This document shows positions 15,800-27,942 of a DNA stretch of 64,000 nt, one piece after another. The notes beneath the pieces were generated by a model. It was not told the DNA's origin. It worked only from the letters and a program-made list of their open reading frames with translations, and did not search any database. The number at the start of each line of letters is the position of its first letter. The stretch's first letter is position 1. The position numbers and the translations under genes are program-made. Source of the stretch: Flabesymbios commensalis (Eukaryota > Annelida > Polychaeta > Terebellida > Flabelligeridae); assembly GCA_964017125.1 (NCBI GenBank), contig OZ024902.1:58063693-58127692 (forward strand), in the 5' to 3' direction.

Positions 15800-16320
15800 T
15801 ATGTCAGCACTATAACAACCCAATGTCTGTTCAATGCTGGACCACCGTCTCTGGCGATGGCCAAACACCCAATCAACACTGATCATTGCCCCGTGTTTGC
15901 TGGTCAGGCCTATCTCGTACGAGTGATGTACCGCATATGCTTAGGGTACATGTCATAAGCTACACTAACCCAATGCCCTCTCAATGCTGGGTCAGCGGCG
16001 CAAGCGATGGCCCAACACCTAACCAACATCGGTTCAGTGCATTGCCTCATACTGTGCAGTAGTCCTATGCTACAGCGATTAGGCCAGCACGAGGCATGAG
16101 GCTAACCCAATGCTAGATTAATGCTGGCCCACCGTCTTTGATGCTGGACTTACGTCTGCGACACAGTCCCAAGGTCTGCGGCGCTGACTCGACCTTACAT
16201 CGGATTATGATCGTGTTTTTTGAGCATTTATGAGGCCAGCTACATTTAAACACAATGTTGGGTTTATATTGGGGAAGCGCTGTGGACAGTGGCCCAACAT
16301 TATTTTTCTATGCTATTTTT
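15800..16320. repeat. Cluster of CCCAGCAAACAC palindromic-MITE pieces
   Basis: Four diverged pieces (about 15818-15900, 15966-16060, 16106-16180, 16250-16310) carry CCCAATG---TCAATGCTGG, CCACCGTCT-GCGATGG and CCGTGTTTGCTGG-like segments. These are halves of the ~105-bp palindromic element seen whole at 38754-38855 and 45188-45295. Three isolated terminal-like boxes follow at about 16597, 16645 and 16692. Confidence 0.6.
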
Positions 16321-16382
16321 CTAGTGTCTGTTTCAATACACCCTTTGCACGAGTTTGCGCGTAAGCAAAATCCCAACTAAAT

Positions 16383-16520
16383 AGTTCAGTTTTGGTCACT
16401 GTGAGGCGTGTTGTCATGGAAAAGGCTATAACAGGAGTCCCGCCTTAATAGTCCAGCTTTTGGTCACTGTGTGGCGTGTTGTTATTGCAAAGAGTGTATT
16501 ATGCCAGTGAGACCTAATTA
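16383..16520 (+). repeat. Two-copy tandem repeat
   Basis: AGTTCAGTTTTGGTCACTGT-AGGCGTGTTGT recurs 67 bp later with few differences. No coding sense. Confidence 0.6.
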
Positions 16521-16779
16521 ACTAGTTATGCCTACACGCCCCCAACCAATAATGTTGTAACTTTTCATTATGATTTAATGAATGGTATCCGTCCCATCCC
16601 CTGTTTGCTGGGTGGAGAGACACATGTTCTGTGGAGTGACATACCGTCTTTGCTAGGTAGCGAGCCGACATCGCGTTTTCACTGCATGCCGATATCCTGT
16701 GTTTATTGGGTAGTGGGCCAGTATACTAGTATCATGGAAGATTTGACACCTGCTGCATGTTGCATGTAAGATAATAGTC

Positions 16780-18420
16780 ATAAAAACAATTCGTTTTTTT
16801 TTAATTTAGCTTACTATTTGTTACCACTATATTAGATTTTTTCAACATTTTTCGTTTGTCGCGATATTGTCTAAGTGCCGAAAAAAGAAAGAATATATAA
16901 TTATTTTGAAATTAAAATATATATGATAAACGTGGCTTTACCACAATCGCCATTACAGCATATGTAGTCATGTTCCAGTAAAGGTAGAAGTTGGTGCTTC
17001 ATTTATAATGGAAAACTGAATGGTGCGAAATTAACTGTTCAAATCTTGAAAGAAGGGTAAATAACTTTCATATTATGGGGAGCTTGTCTGGAAGATAATT
17101 ATGTCGTGTTAAAGAGGCATGGATGATTGATGAAAAGACAATGCTTATAATGAAGAGAGGTTATCATCACAAGACCAGAAAGCTTGCTTTAAAATGATAG
17201 ATGAGCTTGTTAAATCACCATCCAGCTCTCTATCACATTCTTCTCACAGATGACCATCTCGACCAATTCAAAGCCTATATGCTATATCGTAACTTGTACA
17301 ATAATACGGGCCCTGTGTTGCTGCTGATGTAGGCCCTGCATCATCACAACTAAAACAGACAACACACTATCACCCTCCACTAAAGATTTTATGAATATGG
17401 TGGTACAATTAACTAGGCTGTAAAAAGAGAGGGGGCACTGATACCACAACTCTCCAATCCAGTGTAAGCATAATAAATACAAGAATTCACAACCGCAAGC
17501 TACACCACAACCTCGAAATGAAAGCAAACGCGATTTTCATAAAAGACCCCCGGTACCGAAATTGTGAAGAAACATATGGATATAGGGATATTTATCAATA
17601 GATGTTTAACCGCATTTGGAGTGTATGCTACCACCTGATAACATAAGTACAAGTTGATCAGACTGGGGGCTCATATCCAAGTTATATGTAGATGAAATGC
17701 TGGACGTGTGTGCTAATTCAATCTATTGCGTTTGAGATCAATATGTACCCACTTCACATCCTTTATGAGGATGTTCATCTGAGAAATTTGCAGTTGGGTG
17801 GTTACTGAAAAATTTAGACGAGCACTTTATGAGGTAGCGAGCTTCTGTGTATATCACACTCAGTGCTGACTTTGTCTGCCCAGTTTTTACCGCCCAAAGA
17901 CAAAATCTTCTAGAGGGTCTCACTACAATACTTGACATACTTACCACCGCTGTAATGCAAAATAAATAATTACTTTCAAAAGTTCTTTTATGCGGTTCAA
18001 ATGATATTTCCGAGGAAAAATATATAATATATATATTTTTTTAATTTTCAATTCTACAAACGCACATAAGTAACACCCAATGATTTTAACCTATTCACCT
18101 TATTATTATATATTTTTATTATATTGTTATTATATAATTATCCTAATCTTGTAGGGTTTTTGTATTTTATTTCTATGCAGTGTGCTAACAGATTATGACT
18201 ATGAACGATTTTATTTCAATCATTGATCGTGCAAACATGGTGTGAAAACATCTTTGATGATGTTTTTCGAGCTAGGCATAATATTTAACTAGATAATTTC
18301 ATATTGTATGTTGATAGATTATTCTGAGAAGTATGCATTATATTTTATTGTTTCTTGTTTGCTGAGCTGTGATTATGTGACCAACTATTTACTGTTATAT
18401 AATACTGGCTAATTTAAAGA
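16780..18420. other. Spacer without a recognised gene
   Basis: Both strands were read. ORFs of 81 residues (17282-17527, minus) and 69 residues (17738-17947, minus) lack recognisable motifs and splice context. Confidence 0.35.
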
Positions 18421-19450
18421 CAACTAGCCTTCAGACGGCAGAATAGAGTGAAACATAGTGTTTATACTGCTGCTACCCCAGAAAACCGCTACCACTTGTC
18501 TACCGTTCTCAGAACGTCACATAAAATTGTTATAAAACATTTTTTCGTAGGGTCTACAAAATATCTATTTAACACTCTTTAAATGTTAGACAAAAAAGTT
18601 TTACAACGTAATAAAACACTTTTTCAACCTGTTTTTATTAATACTTCTGAATTTATTATATCATGTTGTAAAATGTTTTAAAACCTATTTTAATAATGTT
18701 TTTAGTAGATACTTCGTGAATCGGCTGCTGCTCCGTTGCCGGCGCTTTTACATTACTGAATATGGGCGATAGGCCTTTGTGGGTATTTTATATAGGTTAC
18801 CAATAGAAATAAATTGTATGTGTAAATGATTGTACCACTCCGACTCCGATTTGCCGAATTTGCACCAAACATAGATATACTCTACATCATATTAGAATAG
18901 TAATTATCGAAAAATGTCATCATATTGTGTACATAAAACTCACCTGAAAATATGCATCGAGTCAAGATGGCTGCCACTTCATATTGTACCAACTGAACAG
19001 TGATTGTTTATATTAATTAAGCTACATTAGTCTCAAATTTGTGTTCATCCGAAGTTTACCTTAGCAAACAAAAAATAACAATTATATGCTTATTAAGCGG
19101 ATATATATTTTTTAATATACAATAAACTCGTTGAACAATATAAAACAAATCCACCTGTGATCACACACAATTCTCTTTGCATGAATGTCACGATGCTGAT
19201 AATGTTAGACATATGTATTTCTTAAACATTAAATAATATTTATTCTCAACATCGACCTAACATTTTTAAATAATGTTACGTGATTTTGGTGCCACAAAAA
19301 AAGAAGTTATCATATAAGTATACTGTTTGATGTTATATTTATATTCCCACAACAATGTTATATCTTTATTCCCACAACAAAACAAATGTTAAGAGTGGTT
19401 TATCGAAATATTACCATGGTTATCATAAAATAGTGTACAACGTTTTAACA
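18421..19450. other. AT-rich spacer
   Basis: Repeated TGTTRTAAAACATTTT-like words at 18520-18700 suggest decayed tandem repeats. No gene seen. Confidence 0.35.
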
Positions 19451-19640
19451 ATAATACTTGTTTAAACATCTTACGGATGTTGGCAAAAATATTTCTGTGA
19501 AAACATGGATACGACCTATTGAAATCAATATTGTCAAGATTAATATTTGTTTAAACATTATAAAGATGTTGGTAAAATGTCATTATAAAAATTGTGAAAA
19601 ACACGCATATAACCTTTTGAAAATATTTGAAAAATGTTTT
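19451..19640 (+). repeat. Two-copy tandem repeat, about 90-bp unit
   Basis: Two diverged copies share TTGTTTAAACAT, GATGTTGG-AAAA, GTGAAAA-AC and CCTATTGAAA/CCTTTTGAAA. The 79-residue ORF across it (19458-19697) is a by-product. Confidence 0.5.
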
Positions 19641-19794
19641 GTGTTTGCTGAATATTATGTTAACAAACTGCCATATTCTGATATTATGATGCCATAGCCT
19701 GACATTACATATAATATACAGCTATATATGTTATTCGGTTGAAGACTACTATTATATTGAGCAATTTCATGATTAGAACAAATACTTCACCCAG

Positions 19795-19895
19795 ACGCCC
19801 ACCAAACGTTGGCCCGACGTCGATATACTGTTGGGTCAACGTCGTAGACGGTGGGCCAACAGCAAACCAACCTCGTGTCAACGTCTAGGCGTGTG
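19795..19895. mobile_element. Palindromic MITE copy (CCCAGCAAACAC family)
   Basis: GTTGGCCCGACGTCG, TGTTGGGTCAACGTCG, ACGGTGGGCCAACA and GTGTCAACGTC stand in the order and inverted arrangement of the family's full copies, with the outermost ends lost. Confidence 0.5.
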
Positions 19896-20558
19896 GGAAT
19901 CTTCAGTTAACAGGTCAATATTATCGGTTGTCTCACCTGGCGCTAAGGTTACGCCTACATGGGACGTTATAGTATCCTATTTAATTAGAAATGGATGAAT
20001 ATTACATGGGCTGAATATAGACAGAAGAACGAAAACAAGACGCCAAACACGCGAATTAGTCATTCAAAACAGCCACACAACCAGGCTCAACGTTCGAAAC
20101 CATCAGACAGGATTGATTATGATTGTATCGAAGCTGAACAAACATCACAACAAACACGAGACAACGACCTAGGATTGGATTAATGTTGTCCTAACATATG
20201 CGACTTTGGACCAAAACTGGATAAAGGTCTCGTGTTTGCTGGAATCAGGATTAGTTCGGGATCAGCCCACGCGTAAATCCTTGGCTCATAGCTTTTTTTC
20301 TCTGATAGATCGCGTAAACAACATTACCATCATACTGTATGAGAAACACACTCGATCTATTACACTATAGGCTGTGCCACTGTAGAAAAGGAGAATTATC
20401 AAGTAATCAAACAGGGCCAACAGGCCCTCGGTTCACCGGTTACATTTAGCAGGATATCGGTGCGCCACACTCAGTCCAGGTATGTGAAGATGTCATATGG
20501 TGTCTAAAGTCATAGACGGGAATTGCTTAGAGGTGGTTTTTAAGTCATATATATTGTA

Positions 20559-23343
20559 GTCAGGGAAAGTTAGAACCTGAAACAAATTCCTTAATAAAAT
20601 ATTTTTGTAACACGGTATGAGATCTGGACTAGCCACACAAAATTTGTTTATGCCTACTCTGGATATTCATCGGAGAATAAAATATTCATAGCAAAATATT
20701 CATAGCAGGATAAAATCTAAAATGGCCGACTCTCTCACAGTAATAACATAGGGAGTGATAATCAATCATAAATTTGTTTACACGTGTGTTTATAAAAGGA
20801 TTGGAAATAGTTTAACAATAAATAAACGACATAGAAAACAATATGGCCGCCAAATATTTCATTAATGAAGCATTTTTTGCGCCGGTCTGTAGTCTATGTG
20901 TCAAATTTGTTTTCCTCGAGCAAATTAAAAAAAACACTTGGACTGCAGAACAATAACTTTTTATTATGATTTTTTGCGAATTCTTTATGTTTCACATTAT
21001 TTTTGCTATCATTTGTAATTATTTGTAGGTCTAAAAGGCTTTGATAAGCTTATTTTCGTTTTTTTTTGGGGTGTGATAGCAAAATATACAGTACTTTTTA
21101 TGAATATTTAGCTGAGGTAATGATGGTCCATCTACATTTATTTATTTTTTGTCATCGACACAAGAACAATTAATATGTATCATTTAATTATCATGCTTAG
21201 AGCTAAATTTATATAAATCTTTGATCTAATAAAAATAGATGACTGGGCCACCAGAAACAGCCATTGTACAGCATGTACTGCATTATCTATACAAGCCTGG
21301 TGGTCCAAAATGTATATAAATATTTAATAAAATAATATGAAATATAAAAAGTGGCTAACAAATTAAATGTAACATTTACAGGAGCTTTATCATCCCCATC
21401 AACGTTTTATCATCACCATCATTCTGTTATATTTTGATACTAATGTATTTATACAAATCACGAGCAGCTGAAACAACAAGATCCTTCATACATTGCACCC
21501 TGCGAACTAGTATATATTTTTAACAGTTTAAGTGAATTCTAATCACCAACGTTGTTCATAATGATATAAACTATTTAGATCATTATGAAGTAATTGACAG
21601 TTATTATGAATTAAAACTTTTCTAAGACATGTTGCATCATCAGAAAATAAACTCAACTTACTAGAGCCCGCAACCTTAGGTATATCAATAATAAATAGCA
21701 AAATAAAAATGGCCCCATGATCGAACCTTGTTGAGCGCCAGATGAAACATCTAATTAGCTTCAACCCCAACACCCTCTACAACCACTCACGGTTTCCTAT
21801 CAGCTAGATAAGGGATAAACCGGTCCAGCAAATGACTATTAAAACCATATTTTTAATTTTTGAGAAGAATCAATCTGTATGATAGGTCTCCACTGTCGAA
21901 ATCTATACTGAAATGTAAATATATTAAGTCCGTTAGATTGTAACTGTCCGAATATGAGCCAATTTCATGGTAAACATCAGTTAGTTGGGTATTGCAAGAA
22001 GTGCCTTTTGGAAATTCGTGTTGTTCAGAGCAAGTCACGTTATTGGTATTATACTAGGCCTACGTGGTTAATAACGAAACTGGTTTGTAATTAGAAACAT
22101 GATCCCTGTAACTTTTGTTATGAACAGGTAAAACCTTGCCTAATTTTCAAGAAGTGGGAACATTAGACTGTTACAGATTTAAATTAGATAAAGTCACCAT
22201 AGAATGAGCCAATTCATTAGCCCTGATGACTCCATTTGGTCCACATGCTTTATTACAGTCCAGGCTAGAGATCACCCCTGAAACATCTGATTCTGTAAAC
22301 AATATTAATAATTCTGTAAATATTATTATATTCGACAATATTTGGTACAGCTAATGACCCATCAGTGTTGTTATTTATTGAACATACAGGGGATCGGTGG
22401 CGCATAGACCTTCGTGACAATTTTTTTCCCAATCTAAAATAAGACCAGAATTGTTTAGGGTTTTTATAGTGTGTCAGGCAAGTCAGCAATAAACTGGTTT
22501 TTTTTGACCTGCTTGATTTCTGTTATTAATCGTACTTTTCTCTTTATTCTATTGATTAAACGTCTTTTGTTCAAGCTTGCTTCTTTTTTATTGTTTAGAT
22601 GTCTCACCAAGGTGGTGAATTCCCCGGGGTAAATTTTATCTTCTTATGGTATTTTGGGTACACATGTTTTGCAGCATCATCATAATTATCACTGGAGCCA
22701 ACATGCCCAGTCCAGGTCAACATCTATGTTATTAGTACATTCGACTGTCTGGGGCATTTTACCACTCAACAAAGCTCCTCACTTATTCCAATCTACTGTA
22801 CGTTTTTACATGCTGCACTAGACATACACTTTATCTATTCCACAAAGGCCTATATCTAATAACAAAATAAAAATGTTGTTATTTCTAATTATAAAAAGCT
22901 GACCTGTTCATATTTAATAATAGTTATAGGCCTATCAGACATAAGGTTTGCATATTGCCCTTCTCAAGCCAAAAAGTCCCACGTGAAAATTTGCTGATAA
23001 TTATTGTGCTTTGCTGTTTTTGGCAGCCATGTTGGCACTTCTCCTGTTGATATTATTTTTTTTTCATATAATAATACATTTAACGTAACTGTCTACCCAA
23101 CGCTCTTAAAATGGAGGATAAATTAGCATGTCATGACCAAATATGTATGGTTTCGATTTTTGTCATCACCGATTTCAGCCATCTTCAGATCTTACACTTT
23201 GCTCTATGAAAATACTTCTCCTGTGACAGTTGAACGTAAACAAATTATCAGAAGTTAGTTAAGAGCCTATGCTATGGTAAGATACGTTTTTGGAAAGGAA
23301 TTTATTTTAGGTTTTGTTAAAAAACAACTTAACTTTCCCTGAC
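20559..23343. mobile_element. TIR element with TA flanks, containing a LINE fragment
   Basis: The left end GTCAGGGAAAGTTA (20559 on) and right end TAACTTTCCCTGAC (to 23343) are a perfect 14-bp inverted repeat, flanked by TA on both sides. Further in, both ends carry AAATTCCTT-like sequence (20581, 23300). The 7081-7200 fragment is a second copy of the left end. About 1.1 kb of LINE sequence lies inside. No transposase was recognised, so it is probably non-autonomous. Mariner-like mobilisation is inferred only from the TA flanks. Confidence 0.7.
21540..22640 (-). mobile_element. LINE fragment (reverse transcriptase region)
   Basis: Three minus-strand stretches read in RT order. NPKQFWSYFRLG at about 22450 is the linker before the RT. 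QHEFPKGTSCNTQLTDVYHE then TDLIYLHFSIDFDSG at 21853-22038 are RT motifs 1-2, usually QHGFRK.RSC.TQL and YLDFSKAFD. RLSLFADDAT-like KLSLFSDDATCL and LNSLYHYEQRW at 21543-21773 are the catalytic box region, with Ser replacing Ala. Frame changes between the blocks show it is long dead. It belongs to the same broad CR1/L2/Jockey group as the 8.2-kb fragment and lacks both ends. Confidence 0.85.
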
Positions 23344-23745
23344 TATTGGTGCGATCATTGTTTTGCATTATCAAGTCAAGGGATTTGAGTATAGCATCAG
23401 CAATCCATTGATAGGCTTACACTGTTCTTAGTAATAACGCTGTAAATCATTGTATCGTAGAGTATACGAAGTGGGATTTTTCTGCCATGGTTTTTTTTAA
23501 TGTGGGCCTATACGTGTTTGTTGAACGTGATTGTCAATACGTTAGATTGCAAATTCATTTTTTAGCAAATATACGTGAAAATACCCACTAGGACTTGCGA
23601 GAACATTTCAAGTAGGTAAAAATTACTAAATTACTATACTACATGTATAGTCGTGATTAGCGGGTCAATACAAGTGTTGCAAATTATTTTGTTTTACTGT
23701 TTTAGTTGTCCATTTTATGTTGAAGTGTTAATCAGGAGTGTATAC

Positions 23746-25090
23746 ATGGATGAGATACGGCACAGCTTCAGACGCTTTGACCGCGATGGTGATGGCGCCA
23801 TTAGTTGCAATGAAGCTCACCAGGTGCTACAGGAGGAGCTCGGATTCAGCTCAAACCACACACGTCGTCTGGTGAAGGTGTATGACAGGAATGGTGACGG
23901 TACACTGTCATACGAAGAGTATATCTGGTTCTACTGGAAAATAAAGGAAAAGTAAGCAAATTACATGTTTATCCTACAGCACATGTGTAGCCTATTTGTC
24001 AACTGAAAACTTAACTTTATTGCCAGCAGGCAGTTATGGTGCCTTTTTTATTTGTTGAACGTAAATGGTTAAATTTTCAAATGCGACGAGTCAGTTCAAT
24101 TTGAGTCGATAATTTTAAAAATATTAAATGTGGACACAATTATACCCAAAGCATGAGCATTCACATCAAGTTTAAAAAAAATACAAAAGAGTTTATCAAG
24201 ATGTAGGTCTACTCGCCACTCATCTCGATAACATCACAGATTGTAATAATAATATAACTTATAGCATAAAACGATAGCCTTATATCCATCTGTGCTCTTC
24301 TCTTGGGCTCAGCTGATTCGTTTTTTATTAAATGGATATAACAGTGGCAATAAACAAATGAAACATGATTTTTTTTAAATATTTTTTTAGACGAGAAGAG
24401 TTACAAAAAATGTTCAAAAAGTTTGACCTGGACAAAGACAGCCACGTGACGTATGAGGAGGCTCGCTGGGTACTTCATGACTTCGGCTTCACTGATCAAC
24501 AAGTGATGGAGCTGATGGAGATACATGATGTCAACAAAGATGGCCGCCTTCAATATCAAGAATTTGTGCATTTTTGGAATAATTGTGGTGGGAATGATTC
24601 ATTCACGACATATACCACTCCAAAGGTTACAATAGTTGGTGCTTCAGTCATAGATTCACATGATTGTGACACAGCTGATGGCACGCCACTAATTAGTAAG
24701 GTGCAAGTAACAGGATTATCTACATCATCTACAAAACAAATATATTCCACTCAAATCCCTGTCTGTGCACCATCACTAGGCCTAGCCGCGACAAGTAATA
24801 TTATCTCTACTTCAGAAACACTGCATGAAAAGTTAAAAACTCCTGTTACGGTCTCTGAGACATCTGCTGATAATGTATCCCCTTTAATGAGATCAAATGT
24901 TGTATTAAACTTATCAAGAAGGCATGCAGAATGTCCCAATTCTTTTGGCAAGAATGGTTCAACTAAACTATCCCGCAAAATGACAGTATTGCAAACATCA
25001 AAGAGAACAGCCACTGGAAAAATTGAATTAAACACACTTACAGAATCTGACCCTGCCTCAAGTGAGCCAAACTATGTTTCACAAAAGTGA
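23746..25090 (+). CDS. Four-EF-hand calcium-binding protein with Ser/Thr-rich tail
   Basis: Exons 23746-23951 and 24391-25090, joined GT-AG through a split Lys codon, give 301 residues from the first in-frame Met after a good acceptor. Loops: EF1 12-23 (DRDGDGAISCNE), EF2 47-58 (DRNGDGTLSYEE), EF3 81-92 (DLDKDSHVTYEE), EF4 115-126 (DVNKDGRLQYQE). All four keep acidic ligands at 1, 5 and 12, so all should bind Ca2+; EF3 has Ser instead of Gly at loop position 6. Residues 133-301 are Ser/Thr-rich and probably disordered. The EF part is calmodulin-like in layout; the tail is not. The frame is open upstream and an acceptor TTTTAG at 23705 suggests a missing 5' exon, so the start is uncertain. Role unknown; probably a calcium sensor. 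Confidence 0.88.
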
Positions 25091-26086
25091 ATAATTCATC
25101 TACCGACAGTATAGGCTCTCTATAAACAAACATTAATAACTACTGACATTAAAAGAAATAGAGCTGTTCGTCTTCGTTTGTGTGTGTTGTCGATGACTCG
25201 TCGACCAACACAAAAGCAGTATATTTCCCATATAAAATAAATCAGTTGGCAAAGTTGTGAACTTGACGAACCACAGTAAGATAATAATACAGGAGCTAAT
25301 TCCTGTAAGACTCATTCTCAAATTCGAAATTGCAGCTCATTTTCACCTAATTTTTAAATGTTTTTAATCATTGTAAACATGATTATGAAGATTCGTAACG
25401 AGCTGATCAAGACACTATCATATATCAACCATACTTGGTAACAAATGTAATAAACACAATACTGTATTTGAATATATTTAAAGGTTTTAAATAACAATTG
25501 ATATATTTGTTTAATATTACGTGTAAGTGACCTCATAAATATAAAAGAAACAGACCAACAAAACAAATATTTATTACACCATCAAAGTATTTATTTATTT
25601 CTTGGTGGATGACATCAACTTCTCAACACAATTCAGTCATATAGTGAATGATATAACATTCGAATCCGAATATGTTATTGTCATATAGCCCAGTTTGAAA
25701 ACTAAATGCTATTGTTCAACTACAACCATTAAAATATAAAATATTACTCAAGCCTATTTATAAAAACAATATTTTAATAAATGTTGTCAATTATGTTACC
25801 AAACGAGTCAACCCTGTTGCCAATATTCAATATTATGTCTGATGTTTTGGTGTTTTATACTCTGATTTTAATTGCTAATATATCAATCCTAGGGTAATGT
25901 TAATAATCTAACAAAACATAGAGACATGGAACAAATTCGTAACAAGTTGAAAATGTAGCCCCCCTAAGCAAAGACAAGATAGAAAAACATAATGTCCTCT
26001 GAAATCTCCTTGGTATTAGTGCACTAAATTGAAACAGGAAAGGAGTAAATAGGGATAATAAAGGACAATAACCATTTAAAGGAACA
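25091..26086. other. 3' region of the EF-hand gene and spacer
   Basis: Contains the EF-hand gene's probable 3' UTR to about 25260, then AT-rich DNA with no recognised gene. Confidence 0.45.
25236..25241 (+). promoter_or_regulatory. Polyadenylation signal of the EF-hand gene
   Basis: AATAAA about 146 bases after the TGA stop at 25088-25090. It is the first canonical signal downstream. Confidence 0.5.
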
Positions 26087-26390
26087 TGCCCAGGCTAAAA
26101 TCATCAGAAAATCGGTGATTTTATTTTGGCTTGTTTTTAATTTTTGTGCTGCGCATTCACCAGTTAGGCTAGATATAGAGACGAAGTTCCTGATTTCTAA
26201 TTATTGACAACCATGTAAAAAATAAGAAATACGGGAATTTCGTCTCTATATCTAGCCTAGCTGATAAATGCGCAGCACAAAAATTAAAAAACCTTCTGCA
26301 GTTCTAGTCTATGGACATGTTTACATCATATGGTCATATTAATAAGCTAAAATAAAATCACCGATGTTTTGATGATTGTAGACCTGGGCA
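26087..26390. mobile_element. Long inverted-repeat element
   Basis: Arms start TGCCCAGG (26087) and end CCTGGGCA (26390). Both contain ATCATCA-AA-ATCGGTGATTTTATTTT, AATTTTTGTGCTGCGCATT and AGGCTAGATATAGAGACGAA, in inverted order. The spacer between the arms is about 40 bp. The right arm carries some 60 extra bases (about 26290-26348). A foldback/MITE of about 300 bp whose transcript would be a long hairpin. Target-site duplication not clear. Confidence 0.8.
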
Positions 26391-26565
26391 AGTGTTAGCA
26401 ATCATCTGTATTAATTTTAGCAACTCGTTCACTTCTAGAAGTGGAATTTTAGATTTCACACTTTAGATTTGAGACTTCAAATTTGAGAAGTCCCCACTGA
26501 GCTTTAGTACTTTTATATAGATATACATTTGTTCGTAAAATGGAAACACATTCAAAAGGCAGTGA

Positions 26566-26688
26566 TCACATTGACTTAATCGTCTCGATCTCTGTTGGCT
26601 GAATGTAGTATCACTGTCTGCTACGCTGGCCCAACATTAAAACAACATTTGATCGACGTTCCGTGTTTGCTGGAATTACAACATGTTT
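26566..26688 (+). repeat. Left direct copy flanking the octamer array
   Basis: Matches 27295-27410 in order: CACATTGACTT, TTGGCT, TCACTGTCTGC, CCTAATATTAAAACAACATT/CCAACATTAAAACAACATT, GACGTT, CTGTTTG, GAATTACAAC. It is a half copy of the CCCAGCAAACAC palindromic MITE plus flank. Confidence 0.65.
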
Positions 26689-26689
26689 T

Positions 26690-27285
26690 ACTTGCGCAAG
26701 TAGACTATTTGCGCACTTACGCACTTGTGTAAGTACTTGCTCACTTGCGCAAGTAGGCCTACTTGCGCACCTGCGTACTTGAGCACTTAAGCAAATACTT
26801 GCGCAAGCATTTGCACACTTGCATACAATTGCAATTGCACTATTGTATGTATGCACGTACTTATGCATGCATTTGCGCAAGTCACTCACTTGTGCACTCT
26901 TGCATACTTATAAACTTGCGCAAGTACTTGCACAATTGCGCATTTGCACACTTGCGTACTAACGCACTTGCGCATGTACTTGAGCACTTGCGTATCTGTG
27001 CACTTGCGTACTTGCACATCTGCATACTTGTGCAAGTACATGCAAACTTACGCGCTTGCGCATGTACTTGCGCACTTGTGTATTTGCGTACTTGCGCACA
27101 TGCACAAGTTTTTGCACAAGCACTTCTGCACTCTTGCCTACTTGTACACTTGTGCAAACACCTGCGCAAGTAGGCATACTTGCGAACTAGCACACTTGCG
27201 CAAGTACTTGTGCACTTACGCACTTGCACAAGGACTTGCCTACTTGCGCACTTGTGCATTTGCGCAAGTACTTGCGCATTTGTAG
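26690..27285. repeat. TTGCGCAC octamer array
   Basis: About 600 bp of 8-bp units close to TTGCGCAC/TTGCGTAC, interrupted by palindromes such as ACTTGCGCAAGT. Long ORFs exist in several frames of both strands (CASAQVRKC-like or HLRTCAL-like) because the unit has no stops. Not a gene. Confidence 0.9.
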
Positions 27286-27294
27286 TGTGCCCAG

Positions 27295-27410
27295 TAAACA
27301 CATTGACTTGACTCTTGGCTAGTTTAATGCTGTCTCACTGTCTGCGACACAAGCCTAATATTAAAACAACATTGGGTTGACGTTTCCTGTTTGATAGAAT
27401 TACAACTGTT
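27295..27410 (+). repeat. Right direct copy flanking the octamer array
   Basis: See 26566-26688. The two copies sit in the same orientation on either side of the array. Confidence 0.65.
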
Positions 27411-27599
27411 ATTTTAATTGTCAAGTATAGCACTTAAAAGGTTACTAATGTTTATAGCTAACACTCAAGGTTGTATGGCTTGGAGTCATCTGGCTTAGAG
27501 CCACATGGCTTAGAGCCACTGATTCAATGGTCGGCATTCGTCTGCAAGACTGGCTAGCAAACTCAAAATATTTGTATAAAATTTGTGTAAGGTTGGACC

Positions 27600-27942
27600 A
27601 ACGTCAGCCATCTAGCACGGTTTACCGAATATCAGGCATGTGAAAGTAAATAATGGCGGAAAGCCATTTTGAATTTGATCAAGTCAAAAATTTTCAGGGT
27701 GCATCCTCTCCTGAAACATTACATGGACGGCCCAGCGCCGTAACATCATTCAATCTCTTCTGTGACCTTGCGTATTGAATTAAGATGAAAAATATTTCAA
27801 CTTGTTCATTATCCACCTGAAAGTCACCCACACTAAAAAAATATATTGAGTTATTTTCTTACAAAGTTTTGGCAAAAGAAGAGGTTGGAGGCCGATTCAA
27901 TAGCTCCCACCCCTGTCAGACATTCGCTGAGGCGAGAGCTAA
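27600..27942 (+). mobile_element. Short family A copy
   Basis: Starts inside a 144-bp unit (GCCATCTAGCACGGTTTACC, GGCGGAAAGCCATTTTGAATTT, GGGTGCATCCTCTCCTGAAA). It then continues with the same unique 3' tail as the large element at 48.2-52.0 kb: ACGGCCCAGCGCCGTAACATC, CCTTGCGTATTGAAT, GGCAAAAGAAGAGG, ending in a TAGCTC...GAGCTAA hairpin. Fewer than one unit remains, against more than twenty in the large copy. Confidence 0.8.

Noticed and set aside
19995-20183. 62-residue hydrophilic ORF
   Set aside because: Composition is protein-like but there is no motif, no splice support and no neighbouring exon.
26611-27301. Overlapping 70-139-residue ORFs with CASAQVRK-like or HLRTCAL-like repeats
   Set aside because: They follow the TTGCGCAC octamer array on both strands; no single frame is favoured.
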